Assembly (NCBI RefSeq): GCF_902459505.1
Contig: NC_047095.1
Coordinates: forward strand, 116,809,380-116,873,379
Direction of reading: 5' to 3'
Origin: Geotrypetes seraphini
Lineage: Eukaryota > Chordata > Amphibia > Gymnophiona > Dermophiidae
DNA: 64,000 nt
Part shown: positions 21,125-32,396 of the stretch, one piece after another
How the letters are laid out: every line of letters starts with the position of its first letter
How positions within the stretch are numbered: position 1 is the first letter of the stretch
Made by a program: the position numbers and the translations under genes
The notes under the pieces: model-generated
What the model was told of the DNA's origin: nothing
The model's input: the letters and a program-made list of their open reading frames with translations, nothing else
Database searches by the model: none

Positions 21125-21352
21125 AATTACAAGGGAGCTCAGAAAAGTTTACATTAATTTATGAATAAGTTTAATTAATTTATTCAGATACTGCAGCGTT
21201 TTCCCTGTCTGTCCTGGTGGGCTCACAGTCTGTCTAATGTACCTGGGGTAATGTGGGATTAAGGAACTTCCCAGGGTCACAAGGAAGTGTGGGTTTGGAC
21301 CCACACTCTTAAGGTGCTGAGGCTGTAGATTTAACCACTGCACCACACTCTC
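21125..21352 (-). repeat. tRNA-derived SINE, minus strand
   Basis: It is closely related to the copy at 20495. The minus-strand head 'gtggtgcagtggttaaatc' resembles a tRNA A box and 'gggtccaaacccaca' a B box. Confidence 0.7.
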
Positions 21353-22740
21353 CCTGTTCCTTTCAGACTTACACTGTCAGCTCATGGAACCAGGGACACC
21401 AAGGCTAGGTTTACCTTCTCACCCAGGTCCACTGAAACAGGGTGACCCGGTTTCTAGTTTTTCACCATTGCATGCAGAGGCTTCTGGTTCTGACGACTCT
21501 TGTAAGGGAAATAAAATGGGACAACACCCCACATACAATGGAGCAAAACAGGACTGGATGCATAGACAGTGGAATGAAGCAACCACAGGGGCCATGGCCC
21601 CCTCTAATATTTTGCTCAATAGTAGCTGGAGATGGGTTTATTTGGTTCCTCACACTCAAAAGTTTTTCTTTTGCCTCCCCATCTGAATGAACTTCTTTGA
21701 TTTGATGTGAGCTAACCAGAACCCTTTGGTTCATAACTCCTAACCACCTCTGGAATAAAGCTGCAAGAACAAACAGAAGAATGAGATCATGTCAAGTCTG
21801 GCAACAAGATCCAAAAGCCTAAAATGAGGTGGGGGAGAAGCAGTGGCTTGCTGGAAATTGGGAAGGCTCTTTAATCTTCTCCAGGAGTCTGGGGTCTGGA
21901 GAAAGTCGTTGTCTCTCAGCAGGGGGCTGGGAGGGAGGGGGTGAGTTTTGGAGGAGGAAGATCGACCAACAAAAGACCAGACTTGACCTGCCAAATGCTC
22001 CCCCATCAAGGCCCATTGGGTACCCCATGGAGAGATAATCTCAGGGGAATCCATTCATGAGAGCAAGAAACAGAATGACAGACAGGAAATCATTCTCCAG
22101 GGAGCTGGTGCTGCCAGCTAGCCCATCCCCAAACACTGCCCTCAGGCCATCTAGCCTTCCCACAAGACAATTCAGCCTTTGGTATATGTTTAACAAGATA
22201 ATAGAGCTATTCATTCCATTTCTGCTGGCAGGGGCCTTCAGTGCAACCTGCTCTCCCACCCCCGACACCCAAGGAGAGGTGGAGAGGGAGGAGGGGCACA
22301 AGAAGGGTCTTGGGTTCCTTCAGTTTCTGGCTGGCTTTACTCCATAGTGCCCACCTATGGAGGGGCGGAAACCAAGAGGTATTGAAAGGTTTCCATCTGA
22401 AACAGAGTCAATGAACTGGTCTTCCCAACCTTCCTTCAGCTTCTTCCTGTATTTCAAAATCTAAGATGTAAACTCTCATTTAAAGGAGACCTGCCTTTCT
22501 TCTCTGGCTGTGATCTTGCAAGCTGGGTAAGGAGACCTGTCTTTTGTTTGGGCATTGATTCTTTCCTTCCGCCCCCCCCCACCCCCCCCAAGAGTACAGG
22601 TTGAGGAGAAAGCAGGTCTTCTTTATGCAGTGCACAGGATCAGAGGTCAAGCACAAGGCTTCTTTGATGCCTGTTTGGAATTGACCTGTACTATGGTACA
22701 GGAGTTAGGTCAAGCCTTTGCAGCAGTGATTCAAGGTGAA
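21353..22740. other. Stretch without recognised gene or repeat
   Basis: This is one of the longer stretches upstream of POU5F1 in which I recognise no interspersed repeat. It has ordinary composition, a C-run near 22570-22590, and no exon with clear homology. Such repeat-free sequence is where distal regulatory DNA might be preserved, but no specific element can be claimed. Confidence 0.4.
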
Positions 22741-22744
22741 ATAT

Positions 22745-22870
22745 ATTCATAGAACATAGAAACATAGAAATAGACGGCAGATAAGGGCCACGGCCCATCT
22801 AGAACATAAGAATAACCTTACTGCGTCAGACCCAAGTCCAGTATCCAGATCACAATGTCCTACTGGTACT
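22745..22870 (-). repeat. Two short CR1 3' ends in tandem
   Basis: One starts at 'catagaacatagaaacatag' and is cut after 'cggcccatctag'. A second begins at once with 'aacataagaataacctt'. Confidence 0.7.
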
Positions 22871-22879
22871 TCAAGATCT

Positions 22880-23495
22880 CAGCGCAACCTTCAACATCAT
22901 TGACCATCCACGACTCTTCCATGCTACCGATCCATGCCAGATAATAAGCTTTGAATTTACAAATCACAAGTATACTAATTGGCATTGGAATTTATTTTCA
23001 ATCAGCTACCCATATGCAGTGATTAAGTGGTGGGTTCTCCCATAGGGCTTGTCCCTGGTAGGATTACATTTTTCTGACCATTTGTGAGATTGAAATTAAC
23101 GCTCGAAGCATTTGATATTTTCATCAAGACACTTTGGACGCATGCTATGATTATTATACCGTGTTATTGTGTGCCAAATGCTCAGAGGGCTCCAGCGCAG
23201 GTGTTAATGTGTGCGGTACAGATGGCCGCAAATTCTATTGAGATGTATTAAAATGGGTATTCCTTCCCAATGCCCAGATTGGAATGCTATAACACCCAAA
23301 ATTTCTCAGCAGGTCCAGGGGCAGTGTAGAAGGTTTTGAGAAGAGGATTTCTTGTAAATTCTTCACATCAAACTGCCGGTTTTGTCTTTTTTTACACGTG
23401 GAAGGAGGCTCTTGAAAGTTTTACGACAGACGGGAAATAAATGCGCACGCATACCTGAGCAAAACCGGAAGTAAAGCATTTTATTTGACAAACAA
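22880..23495. other. Stretch without recognised gene
   Basis: Non-coding sequence with no clear element boundary. I see nothing that supports a feature. Confidence 0.4.
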
Positions 23496-23499
23496 GAAT

Positions 23500-23710
23500 G
23501 CTGTTTTTGATATTATAATGAGGTGTTTCGGTTCTTATTCTTTTTAATGCATGTTTTAATCTTTTAATTTTTTTGTAATATTTGTAATATTTTATTATGT
23601 AATACAGTTTGTGTGTTCTGAAATGTCTCAGCTTTTTCCTGTTGTGAACCGCCCAGAACTACTGGTAGGGCGGTATATAAGAAAATAAATTATTATTATT
23701 ATTATTTCCA
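23500..23710 (+). repeat. LINE 3' tail with (ATT)n end
   Basis: It contains 'gtgaaccgcccagaacta' and 'gggcggtatataagaaaat', followed by (ATT)n. It is the same tail type as at 2690 and 37850. Confidence 0.55.
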
Positions 23711-24099
23711 TTCTTGTTCTTCCGCACCTAAATATGAGCCTTGCAACAATTTCATGTGCTAGTAATATTTGTGAAGATCAAAATTTAAGTGATGAAGGAT
23801 ATGTGCTGAGGTGTGCCGACACCTCCATTTTTGTCTGGGCATGTGCAGGAGGGCTGTGCTAACTGCAAAACCTTTGTGCACATATCAGGCATGTTCCGCC
23901 CCTCTGCCACCCCCACTAGCCAATGTTTTCTGTTCAATAGCGCAATTTAACTGCGCATAAAATTTAAATATGACTTGCTTCAATTGAAAATGTTTTTTTG
24001 AGTCGTAGGCCAATCTGCGCGTGGTTATGAGTATCAGCCCCTAAGTTTGCACTTGAGGCATTAAAGCAGTGCAAATACAATTATGCAGAAAAATTATGC

Positions 24100-24230
24100 A
24101 CCTATGGCCAAGACCACCCAGGTCATGATAAATGCCTTACTGGGATATACTGAATCTCCATCAAGTCCAGTATCCAGTTTCCAACGGTGTCCAATTCTGG
24201 TCCCAAGTACCTAGCTAGATCCCACATCGT
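24100..24230 (-). repeat. Old CR1 3'-end fragment
   Basis: 'atgccttactgggatatact' and 'catcaagtccagtatccag' are decayed versions of the reversed CR1 3' UTR phrase. Confidence 0.55.
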
Positions 24231-24257
24231 AAAACAGATGTTATGCTGCTTATTTTA

Positions 24258-24575
24258 GGAATAGAAACATAGAAACATAGAAATAGACGGCAGATAAGGG
24301 CCACGGCCCATCTAGTCTGCCCACCCCAAAGACCCTCCCCTACCTTTCTCTGTGAATAGATCCCACGTGTCTATCCCATTTGGCCTTAAAATCAGGCACG
24401 CTGCTGGCCTCAATCACCTGAAGTGGAAGACTATTCCAGCGATCAACCACCCTTTCAGTGAAAAAGAATTTCCTGGTGTCCCCGTGCAGTTTCCCCGCAG
24501 TGGATTTTCCCCAGCCATCTCAAAAATGGCCTATAGACTTCTCTTTTAGGAAATTATCCAAACCTTTTTTAAACC
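24258..24575 (-). repeat. CR1 LINE 3' end, minus strand
   Basis: It begins 'gaatagaaacatagaaacat' and continues through the CR1 3' UTR. It then covers the coding end (complement of 'FF..RVV..WN' near 24440) and an A/T-rich break. Part of the middle is deleted relative to the copy at 34233. Confidence 0.8.
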
Positions 24576-25090
24576 CTGCTAATGTTAATTTTATTAACTG
24601 TTGTTTGGCTATTTTGTCATCATGAGAGCGAAGTCATTGAGGGCGCACTCTTTTCCTGATAGTATAGACACCTATTTGAAGTGATTCACACCATAGTTTG
24701 TGCATGCACTATTGGAAAAAGAGAATGCACTCTTTGCAGATTGTATACTTTTGCATAACAATGACATTGTTATCGGCAAATGAAAACCAAAGGAAATCAC
24801 ATGTATTTTCTGCTAGTTTTTGTTTGTTTGGCATGGGATATATCCCATATTGTTGCAAAAGGAAAACCCTCAGATTTAACCTAAAACTTTTCCAAAGATG
24901 TTGGTGTCCCAGAGTTTTGGAGATACCACCACACAGGTTGGTAAGTAAGATTAAGATAGTGATTTGTCTGCAGGGGAAAGGGGAGGGCTCTACCCAGGCA
25001 GCTCCCCCCCTCCCCAGCTCCCTCCTGGTGTGTCCTTCCCCACTGGGGTCCCATACCCTACTCCGCCCGATTGATCTTGGCTTTGATGTA
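24576..25090. other. Stretch without recognised gene upstream of POU5F1
   Basis: Apart from a C-run near 25006-25015 there is no repeat I recognise. It directly precedes the putative POU5F1 promoter. Confidence 0.4.
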
Positions 25091-25395
25091 TGAAGACCTG
25101 GGGGATGGGAGCTGGGAGGGGAGAGTCCTGATCAGATTAAGATGAACCTGGAAGATGGGGAGGGGGAGGGGGTTGAAGACAAGAAGGTACATGGGACTGG
25201 GAGGGCATCTCCAGTCCACCTATCAGAAGAGGGATAATTAACATGAAAACACCTCAGTTAATCAGGAAGATGAGGGGTGATTAGTGGTTCCTTTGCAATG
25301 CCAGCCCAGGCTCTGCTGCTGTCTCTCAATCTGGCTTCATTCCTGGCAAGGAGAGGAGTCCAGGCCAAGGGTCTCCACAGTACTGGAGGAATTCC
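25091..25395 (+). promoter_or_regulatory. Probable POU5F1 proximal promoter and 5' UTR
   Basis: This is the sequence before the POU5F1 start codon. It has a G-rich block at about 25157-25172 (GGGGAGGGGGAGGGGG), the kind of GC-box-like site that binds Sp-family factors. No clear TATA box is visible. The transcription start cannot be placed. The assignment rests on position only. Confidence 0.4.
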
Positions 25396-26046
25396 ATGGC
25401 CAGACACTATGGCCAAGAAGTAGGGCGGCCCTATGGCTTCTCACAGCAAGGGTTCACACTGGGCCGTGAGCTTAGCCAGGAAGCCAGCACCAGCTTCTTG
25501 GTGGATGGGTACAGCACCCCCTCTTCACAGGCCTTCAGCTTCAAGGTGGACTATAGCAGCCAAGAAACACTGCAAGGGCAACATGGAGATTTTCACCAGG
25601 CAAGGCCAGGGCCGCACAGCTGGCCCAGACCCTGGTACCCTTTCTCAGCGGCAGAGACCTGGAGTCACGGTGGCGTGGGGCCCTATGGCTCCACCCAGTC
25701 CACTCACACTTATGAGCCCCCCAAGGTGGAGATCAAGGTGGAAAGGGAAGATGGAAATCGCGGAGAGTTCAACCATCCTGCACAGATGTCACAAGGAATA
25801 TTTTATGGCCTCCATCCATGGAGTACCAGTTTTATCTCTCCTCAGGTGCCTACATCTGAGCTGGTGAGTGGAGTCCCCCACTCAGCCAGGACAGCAGGGA
25901 GTACGACTAGCCGACAGATGGCACCGTCCCAGCCAATAAGCCCCCAGGAAAGCGCCGAGGGCAGCCCTCAAAGTCACAGGAGTGTCAGCAGCCCAGACTC
26001 GGAGCGGAGCACTAGCAAAGAGGGCACCAGCGAGAGTGGAGATGAG
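25396..26046 (+). CDS. POU5F1: POU5F1 exon 1: start codon and transactivation region
   Basis: It encodes 217 residues starting MARHYGQEVGRPYGFSQQ. The chosen ATG is the first in this frame; it has G at +4 but T at -3. Residues from about 20 to 100 are rich in Gln, Ser, Pro and aromatics, as in an activation domain. Near residue 114 the sequence PPKVEIKVERE holds IKVE, a SUMO consensus (hydrophobic-K-x-E). It sits where human OCT4 has its sumoylated VKLE. The last 40 residues are Ser-rich and acidic, ending SESGDE. The donor is GAG|GTGAGA at 26047, phase 0. This region is poorly conserved between species, so its identity comes from splicing in frame to the POU exons. Confidence 0.85.
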
Positions 26047-28039
26047 GTGAGAGGGTCTTCTAAGAAAGGAGTGCTGAAATTTAACTCGGCGCGTGCGATT
26101 CACTGTTGTTTAAATCTCCAGGTGCGAGGTTAGATGTGAAGTGGTATGGCAGACTGACACCTGTAAAGAAACGAAGGGAAAGTTCTGGAAAAAGCTGGGA
26201 CTGCGTGTAGGAACCTCAGTACCGTAATAGCAGGAGATGTTGCAGGGCAGGAGTGAGTTGCTTTGACAGAGCAGTAAATGTGTTAGGGTGGGGGGAATCT
26301 CAGTACCGGAATAGCAGAGGGTTGGGTAGGTGGGGGGGGTGTTGCAGGGCAGGAGTGAGGTGCATTGGCAGAGCTGTATATATGTGTTGGGGGGGATTTC
26401 ACTATTGGAATAGCAGGGGGGGGGGTGTTCAGAGCAGGACTGAGGTGCATTGACAGAGCAGTAAATGTGTTAGGGTGGGGGGGAATCTCAGTACCGGAAT
26501 AGCAGAGGGTGGGGTAGGTGGGGGGGGGTGTTGCAGGGCAGGAGTGAGGTGCATTGGCAGAGCTGTATATATGTGTTGGGGGGGATTTCACTATTGGAAT
26601 AGCAGGGGGGGGGGTGTTCAGAGCAGGACTGAGGTGCATTGACAGAGCAGTAAATGTGTTAGGGTGGGGGGAATCTCAGTACCGGAATAGCAGAGGGTTG
26701 GGTAGGTGGGGGGGGGTGTTGCAGGGCAGGAGTGAGGTGCATTGGCAGAGCTGTATATATGTGTTGGGGGGGATTTCACTATTGGAATAGCAGGGGGGGG
26801 GGTGTTCAGAGCAGGACTGAGGTGCATTGACAGAGTAGTAAATGTGTGTTGGGGGGATAATCTCACTACCGGAATAGCAGGGGGTGTTGCAGGGCAGGAG
26901 TGAGGTTCATTGACAGAGAAGTAAATGTGTGTATGTGGGGGGAGATAATCTCATTACCGGAATAGCAGGGAGTGTTGCAGGGCAGGAGTGAGATGCATTG
27001 ACAGAGCTGTATATGTGTGTTGGAGGAGGGATTTCACTACCGAAATAGCACGGGAGTGTTGCAGGGCAGGAGTGAGGTGCATTGACAGAGCAATAAATGT
27101 GTGGGGGGAGGGGGATGATCTCACTACCGGAATAGCAGGGAGTGTTGCAGGGCAGGAGTGAGATGCATTGACAGAGCTGTATATGTGTGTTGGAGGAGGG
27201 ATCTCACTACCGAAATAGTATGGGAGTGTTGCAGGGCAGGAGTGAGGTGCATTGATAGAGCAATACATGTGTTTGGGGGGAGGGGGATAATCTCACTACC
27301 GGAATAGCAGGGGGTGTTGCAGGGCAGGAGTGAGATACATTGACAGAGAAGTAAATGTGTGTTTGGGGGGGATAATCTCACTACCGGAATAGCAGAGGGT
27401 GTTGCAGGGCAGGAGTGAGGTGCATTGACAGAGCTGTATGTATGTGTGTTCGGGGGGGGGGGGGGGATCTCAGTACCAGAATAGCAGGGTGGTTTCGCAG
27501 AGTAGGAGTGAGGTGCATTGACAGAGCTGTATATGTGTGTTGGAGGAGGGATCTCACTACCGAAATAGCACGGGGGTGTTGCAGGGCAGGAGTGAGGTGC
27601 ATTGACAGAGCAATAAATGTGTGGGGGGAGGGGGATGATCTCACTACCGGAATAGCAGGGAGTGTTGCAGGGCAGGAGTGAGATGCATTGACAGAGCTGT
27701 ATATGTGTGTTGGAGGAGGGATCTCACTACCGAAATAGCACGGGGGTGTTGCAGGGCAGGAGTGAGGTGCATTGACAGAGCAATAAATGTGTGGGGGGAG
27801 GGGGATGATCTCACTACCGGAATAGCAGAGGGTGTTGCAGGGCAGGAGTGAGATACATTGACAGAGAAGTAAATGTGTGTTTGGGGGGGATAATCTCACT
27901 ACCGGAATAGCACAGGGTGTTGCAGGGCAGGAGTGAGGTGCATTGACAGAGCTGTATGTGTGTGTTGGGGGGGGGGGGGTTCTCAGTACCAGAATAGCAG
28001 GAGGTGTTGCAGGGCAGGAGTGAGGTGCATCTGTATACG

Positions 28040-28425
28040 TGTCTTTTCGTTCTTTGAGATAACTAGACAGAGCTTTTTTGGCTGTTCCAACTCTTCATTC
28101 TATTGCCAAAGTTGCAACTTGATCACGTATGTTCCAAGTAGCCGGACCTTTACTATGATACTTGGTTCAAGAGTCTATCCGACTGACCTCTGATATTTTG
28201 GCATTGCAGAAACGTTTTAAAGCCTATGTTTTTCGACTTGCCTTCTCAAATTTGGTTACTTTGTAATCTTGTAATTGCTTGGCTTTTTATTTTAAGGCAC
28301 ATGTGTAAGTTGTTTATTGTATGCTTTTATTTTAATAATCTGCTATGTTCTGTTTTCTTATGTATGTATCGTTGTTATCCGGACTATATGTGTTTTAAAT
28401 ACATAAATAAATCTGTGTGTGTAGG
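28040..28425 (+). repeat. L2-like LINE 3' end inside the minisatellite
   Basis: Read forward it contains 'cagaaacgttttaaagccta' (reading KRFKAYVFRLAF, like the end of L2 ORF2), followed by an AT-rich 3' UTR that ends in 'aaatacataaataaat'. The minisatellite continues on both sides. Confidence 0.6.
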
Positions 28426-29300
28426 ATCTCAGTACCGGAACAGCAAGAGGGTGTTGCAGGGCAGGAGTGAGGTACATTGACAAAGCTATATGTTGTGTTC
28501 AAGGGGGGGGGGATAATCTCAGTACCAGAATAGCAGGGTAGTGTTGCAGGGCAGGAGTGAGGTGCATTGACAGAGCTGTATGTTGTGTTGGGGGGGAGAA
28601 GAATCTCAGTACCAGAATAGCAGGATGGTGTTGCAGGACAGGAGTGAGGTACATTGACAAAGCTATATGTTGTGTTCGGGGGTGGGGAGAATCTCAGTAC
28701 CAGAATAGCAGGGTGGTGTTGCAGGACAGGAGTGAGGTGCATTGACAGAGCTGTATGTGTGTGTTGGGGGGGGATCTCAGTATCGGAATAGTAGGGGATG
28801 TTGCAGGGTAGGAGTGAGGTGCATTGACAAAGCTGTATGTTGTGTTGGGGGGGGAGAATCTCAGTACCAGAATAGCAGGATGGTGTTGCAGTGCAGGAGT
28901 GAGGTACATTGACAAAGCTATATGTTGTGTTTGGGGGTGGGGGGAATCTCAGTACCAGAATAGCAGGGTGGTGTTGAAGGACAGGAGTGAGGTGCATTGA
29001 CAGAGCTGTATGTGTGTGTTGGGGGGGGGGAATCTCAGTATCGGAATAGTAGGGGGTGTTGCAGGGTAGGAGCGAGGTGCATTGACAAAGCTGTATGTTG
29101 TGTTGGGGGGGGGAGAATCTCAGTATCAGAATAGCAGGATGGTGTTGCAGGGCAGGAGTGAGGTACATTGACAAAGCTATATGTTGTGTTCGGGGGTGGG
29201 GGGAATCTCAGTACCAGAATAGCAGGGTGGTGTTGCAGGACAGGAGTGAGGTGCATTGACCGAGCTGTATGTGTGTTTTGGGGGAAGGATCTCACTACCA

Positions 29301-30023
29301 CAGTGTCTCTCAAACATTCTCGAGCCGGGGCACACTAAAGATAGTGGCCACGGCTTAAGGCACCCAGAAGTGCACAGACGTCGCCATGATGACATGACGC
29401 ATATGCATGACATCATCACATCAACTTCTGCGCATGTGCAGAGGCCATCCAGATGGGCCCTGAGATGCCAGTAGGGGGTGCCAGCAGAGAAGAGGGCCGG
29501 AGAGAAGGAGAGGCACTGGCGCCAGCTGATTGCCTACAGAAGTGTTTCTCAGCTACTTCAAGCTAAGTACCCCCTAAGTCTAACAAATATCAACTGAATA
29601 CCCCAACCACAGACCTCCCTAGGCCCATCCAAGCTCTGCCCCTGATCTCATCCCCTTTACTAATTATAATGCAATTGTTTCCATTCATTTTTCATATACA
29701 CACAAATATACACAGCAGATATAAATTCTCAAAACACATTTCAATCACTATATTGAAAATAAAATCATTTTACCTGCCGGCGATCCTCTGCAAACTGCTA
29801 TAATTAGCTTCAAAGGTGAGACCGGGAGGCCAGGGGGGAAGCTGGACGACGCTAGATAGAAGGGGGAAACATGCAGTCCTTTGGCAAATCAGGCAGCACT
29901 GGCGCCATATTGCGTAGGGAAGTCAGCTGGCAGGTGCCTCTCTTCCTTCTCAGCGTGCCGCAGCACACTTGGAATCTCAGGAGACACGCTAGTGTGCCCA
30001 AGCACACGGTTTGAGATACACTG
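29301..30023. mobile_element. hAT-type element, family D, inside the minisatellite
   Basis: It starts CAGTGTCTCTCAAACATT and ends GGTTTGAGATACACTG. It is flanked by cactacca and cactactg, which come from the minisatellite phrase 'ctcactaccggaatag'. This is an 8-bp duplication with two changes. The array resumes directly after it with 'gcaatagcaggg'. It carries no transposase. A fragment of the same family lies at 12918. Confidence 0.75.
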
Positions 30024-31084
30024 CACTACTGCAATAGCAGGGAGGTGTTGCAGGGCAGGAGTGAGGTGCATTAACAGAGCAGTATATGTATGTTGGGGGA
30101 GCTCTGTTCTGAAATAGGCAGGGTTGTTGCAGGAATGAGGTGCACTGACAGAACTGTGTGTGGGGCATCTTAGTATTGGAATAGCAGGGGATGTTGCAGG
30201 GCAGGAATGAGGTGCATTGCCAGAACTGTGTGTACTGATCACAGTAATAGAGCAGCAGGGCTGGAATGAGGTGAAAAATGTAACTACTCCCTCCCTCTCC
30301 ATTATACTAAGTCCCCTCTTTCTTTTTACTAAGCCCTTCTCCTTTCCATTGGAGTTCCTTTCTATATTAATTCCTGTAAACCGTGTCGAGCTCCACTTTT
30401 GTGGAGATGATGCGGTATATAAACTTAAGGTTTAGTTTAGTTTAGCTTAGTATGAGGTGCATTAGTGAAGCTGTGTGCAGCAGAGCTGGAGTAAGATGCA
30501 TTGGAAGAGATGTGTGTATAAGTCTCAGTAAAGGGACAGCAGAGGGTTCTTCAGGGCAGGAGAGGGATGCATTGTCAAAACTCTATGTGAGTGTATACCT
30601 CAGAATTAGAGTAGCAGGAATTTTGCACAGTAGGGATAAGGTGCATTAGCAGAGCTGCGTTTGATGGTCTCGGTACTGGAATAGCAGATGGTTTGCAAGG
30701 CAGAAGTAAGTAAGATGCATTGGCAGAGCTGTGTGTGAGGGTCTCAATATTAAAATGGGGCGGATCCTGCAGGGCAAGTCAGCTGCACTGGCAGAGTTGT
30801 GTACATCTGCTGGAACAGCAGGGGTGCTGCAGGGCAGGAGTAAGATGTACTGGAAGAACTAGGAATATGGTGTTCTCAGTATTGAAATAGCAGCGGTGCT
30901 GCAGGGCAGGAATGAGGTGTTTATGTTTATTAAAAACTTTAGATACCGCATGACAGTCAAAAAGGTGCATTTCCAGAAATGTGTGTATGTGATAAAGAGG
31001 ATGGGGAAAGGCTAAAGCGGTTAGTACTCTTCAGCTTGGAAAAGAGAGGCTGAGGCTTCATCTAAGGCAAGGCAGATATTGGGT

Positions 31085-31728
31085 TGTATCAATAGAAGTT
31101 TCGTCAGCCGAAAGCCTGAAGTCATAATGCCGTTGTACAGGGCCATGGTGAGACCTCATCTGGAGTACTGTGTGCAATTCTGGAGGCCACATTACAGTAA
31201 AGATGTGCGCAGAATTGAATCGATTGAGCGGACGGCCACCAGGATGATCTCGGGGCTCAAGGGTCTCTCGTACGAAGAGAGACTGAACAAATTGCAGCTC
31301 TACACTCTCGAGGAACGTAGGGAGAGGGGAGACATGATCGAAACACTTAAGTACCTCACGGGACGTGTCGAAGTGGAAGATGATATTTTCGTTCTCAAGG
31401 GACCCTCGGCCACAAGAGGGCACCCGCTCAAACTCAGGGGCGGAAAATTTCATGGCGACACCAGAAAGTATTTCTTCACAGAGAGAGTGGTTGATCATTG
31501 GAACAAGCTTCCAGTGCAGGTGATCGAGGCAGACAGCGTGCCAGACTTTAAGAATAAATGGGATACCCATGTGGGATCCCTACGAGGGTCATTAGGGCAT
31601 AGACAGGGGGTGGGTAAGCAGAGTGGGCAGACTTGATGGGCTGGAGCCCTTTTCTGCCGTCATCTTCTATGTTTCTATGATGGGTCATTTGGCCTTTATC
31701 TGCCATCATGTTTCTATGTTTCTATAAT
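31085..31728 (+). mobile_element. CR1 LINE, second subfamily, plus strand
   Basis: It encodes the end of ORF2 with KPEVIMPLYRAMVRPHLEY, RIESIERTATRMISGLKG, ERRERGDMIETLKYL and KYFFTERVVDHWNKLP. It ends with a 'tctatgtttctatg' tail. It differs from the LSLEKRRLRGDMIE subfamily at 12155 and is the strand partner of the minus copies at 24258 and 34233. Confidence 0.9.
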
Positions 31729-31833
31729 CAGAAAGTTCTATGACATCACAATGCAGGTGTAAAGAGCCTTAGCCTATAGGAAGAGGAGATGCAAATGTTA
31801 AGAGCCTTAGCCAATAGGGAGAGGAGGAGAGAG

Positions 31834-32045
31834 TGGTTGATCATTGGAACAAGCTTCCAGTGCAGGTGATCGAGGCAGACAGCGTGCCAGACTTTAAGAA
31901 TAAATGGGATACCCATGTGGGATCCCTACGAGGGTCAAGATAAGAAAATTGGGTCATTAGGGCATAGACAGGGGGTGGGTAAGCAGAGTGGGCAGACTTG
32001 ATGGGCTGTAGCCCTTTTCTGCCGTCATCTTCTATGTTTCTATGT
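31834..32045 (+). mobile_element. Near-identical CR1 3' end, duplicate of the neighbouring copy
   Basis: About 110 bp are identical to 31483-31592. It then retains 19 bp (after 'gagggtca') that the first copy lacks and continues to the same tail with about one further difference. The missing stretch in the first copy lies between two 'gggtca' repeats, as in slippage deletion. Confidence 0.85.
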
Positions 32046-32396
32046 TTCTATGAGGGGAGATATGATAGAGGTCTAAAAAATCCTGAATGAAGTGGAAAGG
32101 GTACAGGTGAACCGTCCGTTTATTTTTTTTTCCCCCTAAAACTAATAGGATTAGGGGCCATGCAATGAAGTTACTAAGTAGTAAATTTAAAGCAAATCAG
32201 AAAAAAATATGTTTTCACTTAGGGCGAGATTCTCAAAACTTGAACTCTGTCGCTAAACTGTTTTCCGGCGGGTTTAGCCTGCATGCATTTTAGCGGCGGA
32301 TTATCAAAACGGATTATCTCTGTCTTTAGCGAGGTTTATAGTCGTCTCCGACGATGGCATCCTAATGTGCTCTCTAACATTGAAATGAGCCCTCCA

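Larger units (their letters stand above)
26230..30930. repeat. G-rich minisatellite in POU5F1 intron 1
   Basis: About 35 tandem monomers of roughly 80-100 bp share 'gttgcagggcaggagtgag', 'gcattgacagagc' and 'ctcagtaccggaatagcag', each with one or two runs of five or more G. Near 26264-26829 monomers are grouped in about 188-bp higher-order units, visible as start points at 26264, 26451, 26640 and 26829. Beyond about 30,050 the monomers become decayed. An L2 tail (28040-28425) and a hAT element (29301-30023) interrupt the array. The long repetitive ORFs on both strands are products of the repeat. Confidence 0.9.
30985..32221 (+). repeat. Old CR1 copy split by younger CR1 sequence
   Basis: The left piece (about 30985-31055, 'ttagtactcttcagcttgga') and right piece (about 32046-32215, 'aggggagatatgatagaggt') are consecutive parts of one CR1 coding end. 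The block between them is made of two younger copies. Confidence 0.65.

Noticed and set aside
26283-29313. Long repetitive ORFs on both strands (for example proteins with repeated SMHLTPALQH)
   Set aside because: They are translations of the G-rich minisatellite in POU5F1 intron 1; reading frames stay open because monomers lack stops in some frames. No domain or splice structure supports a gene.
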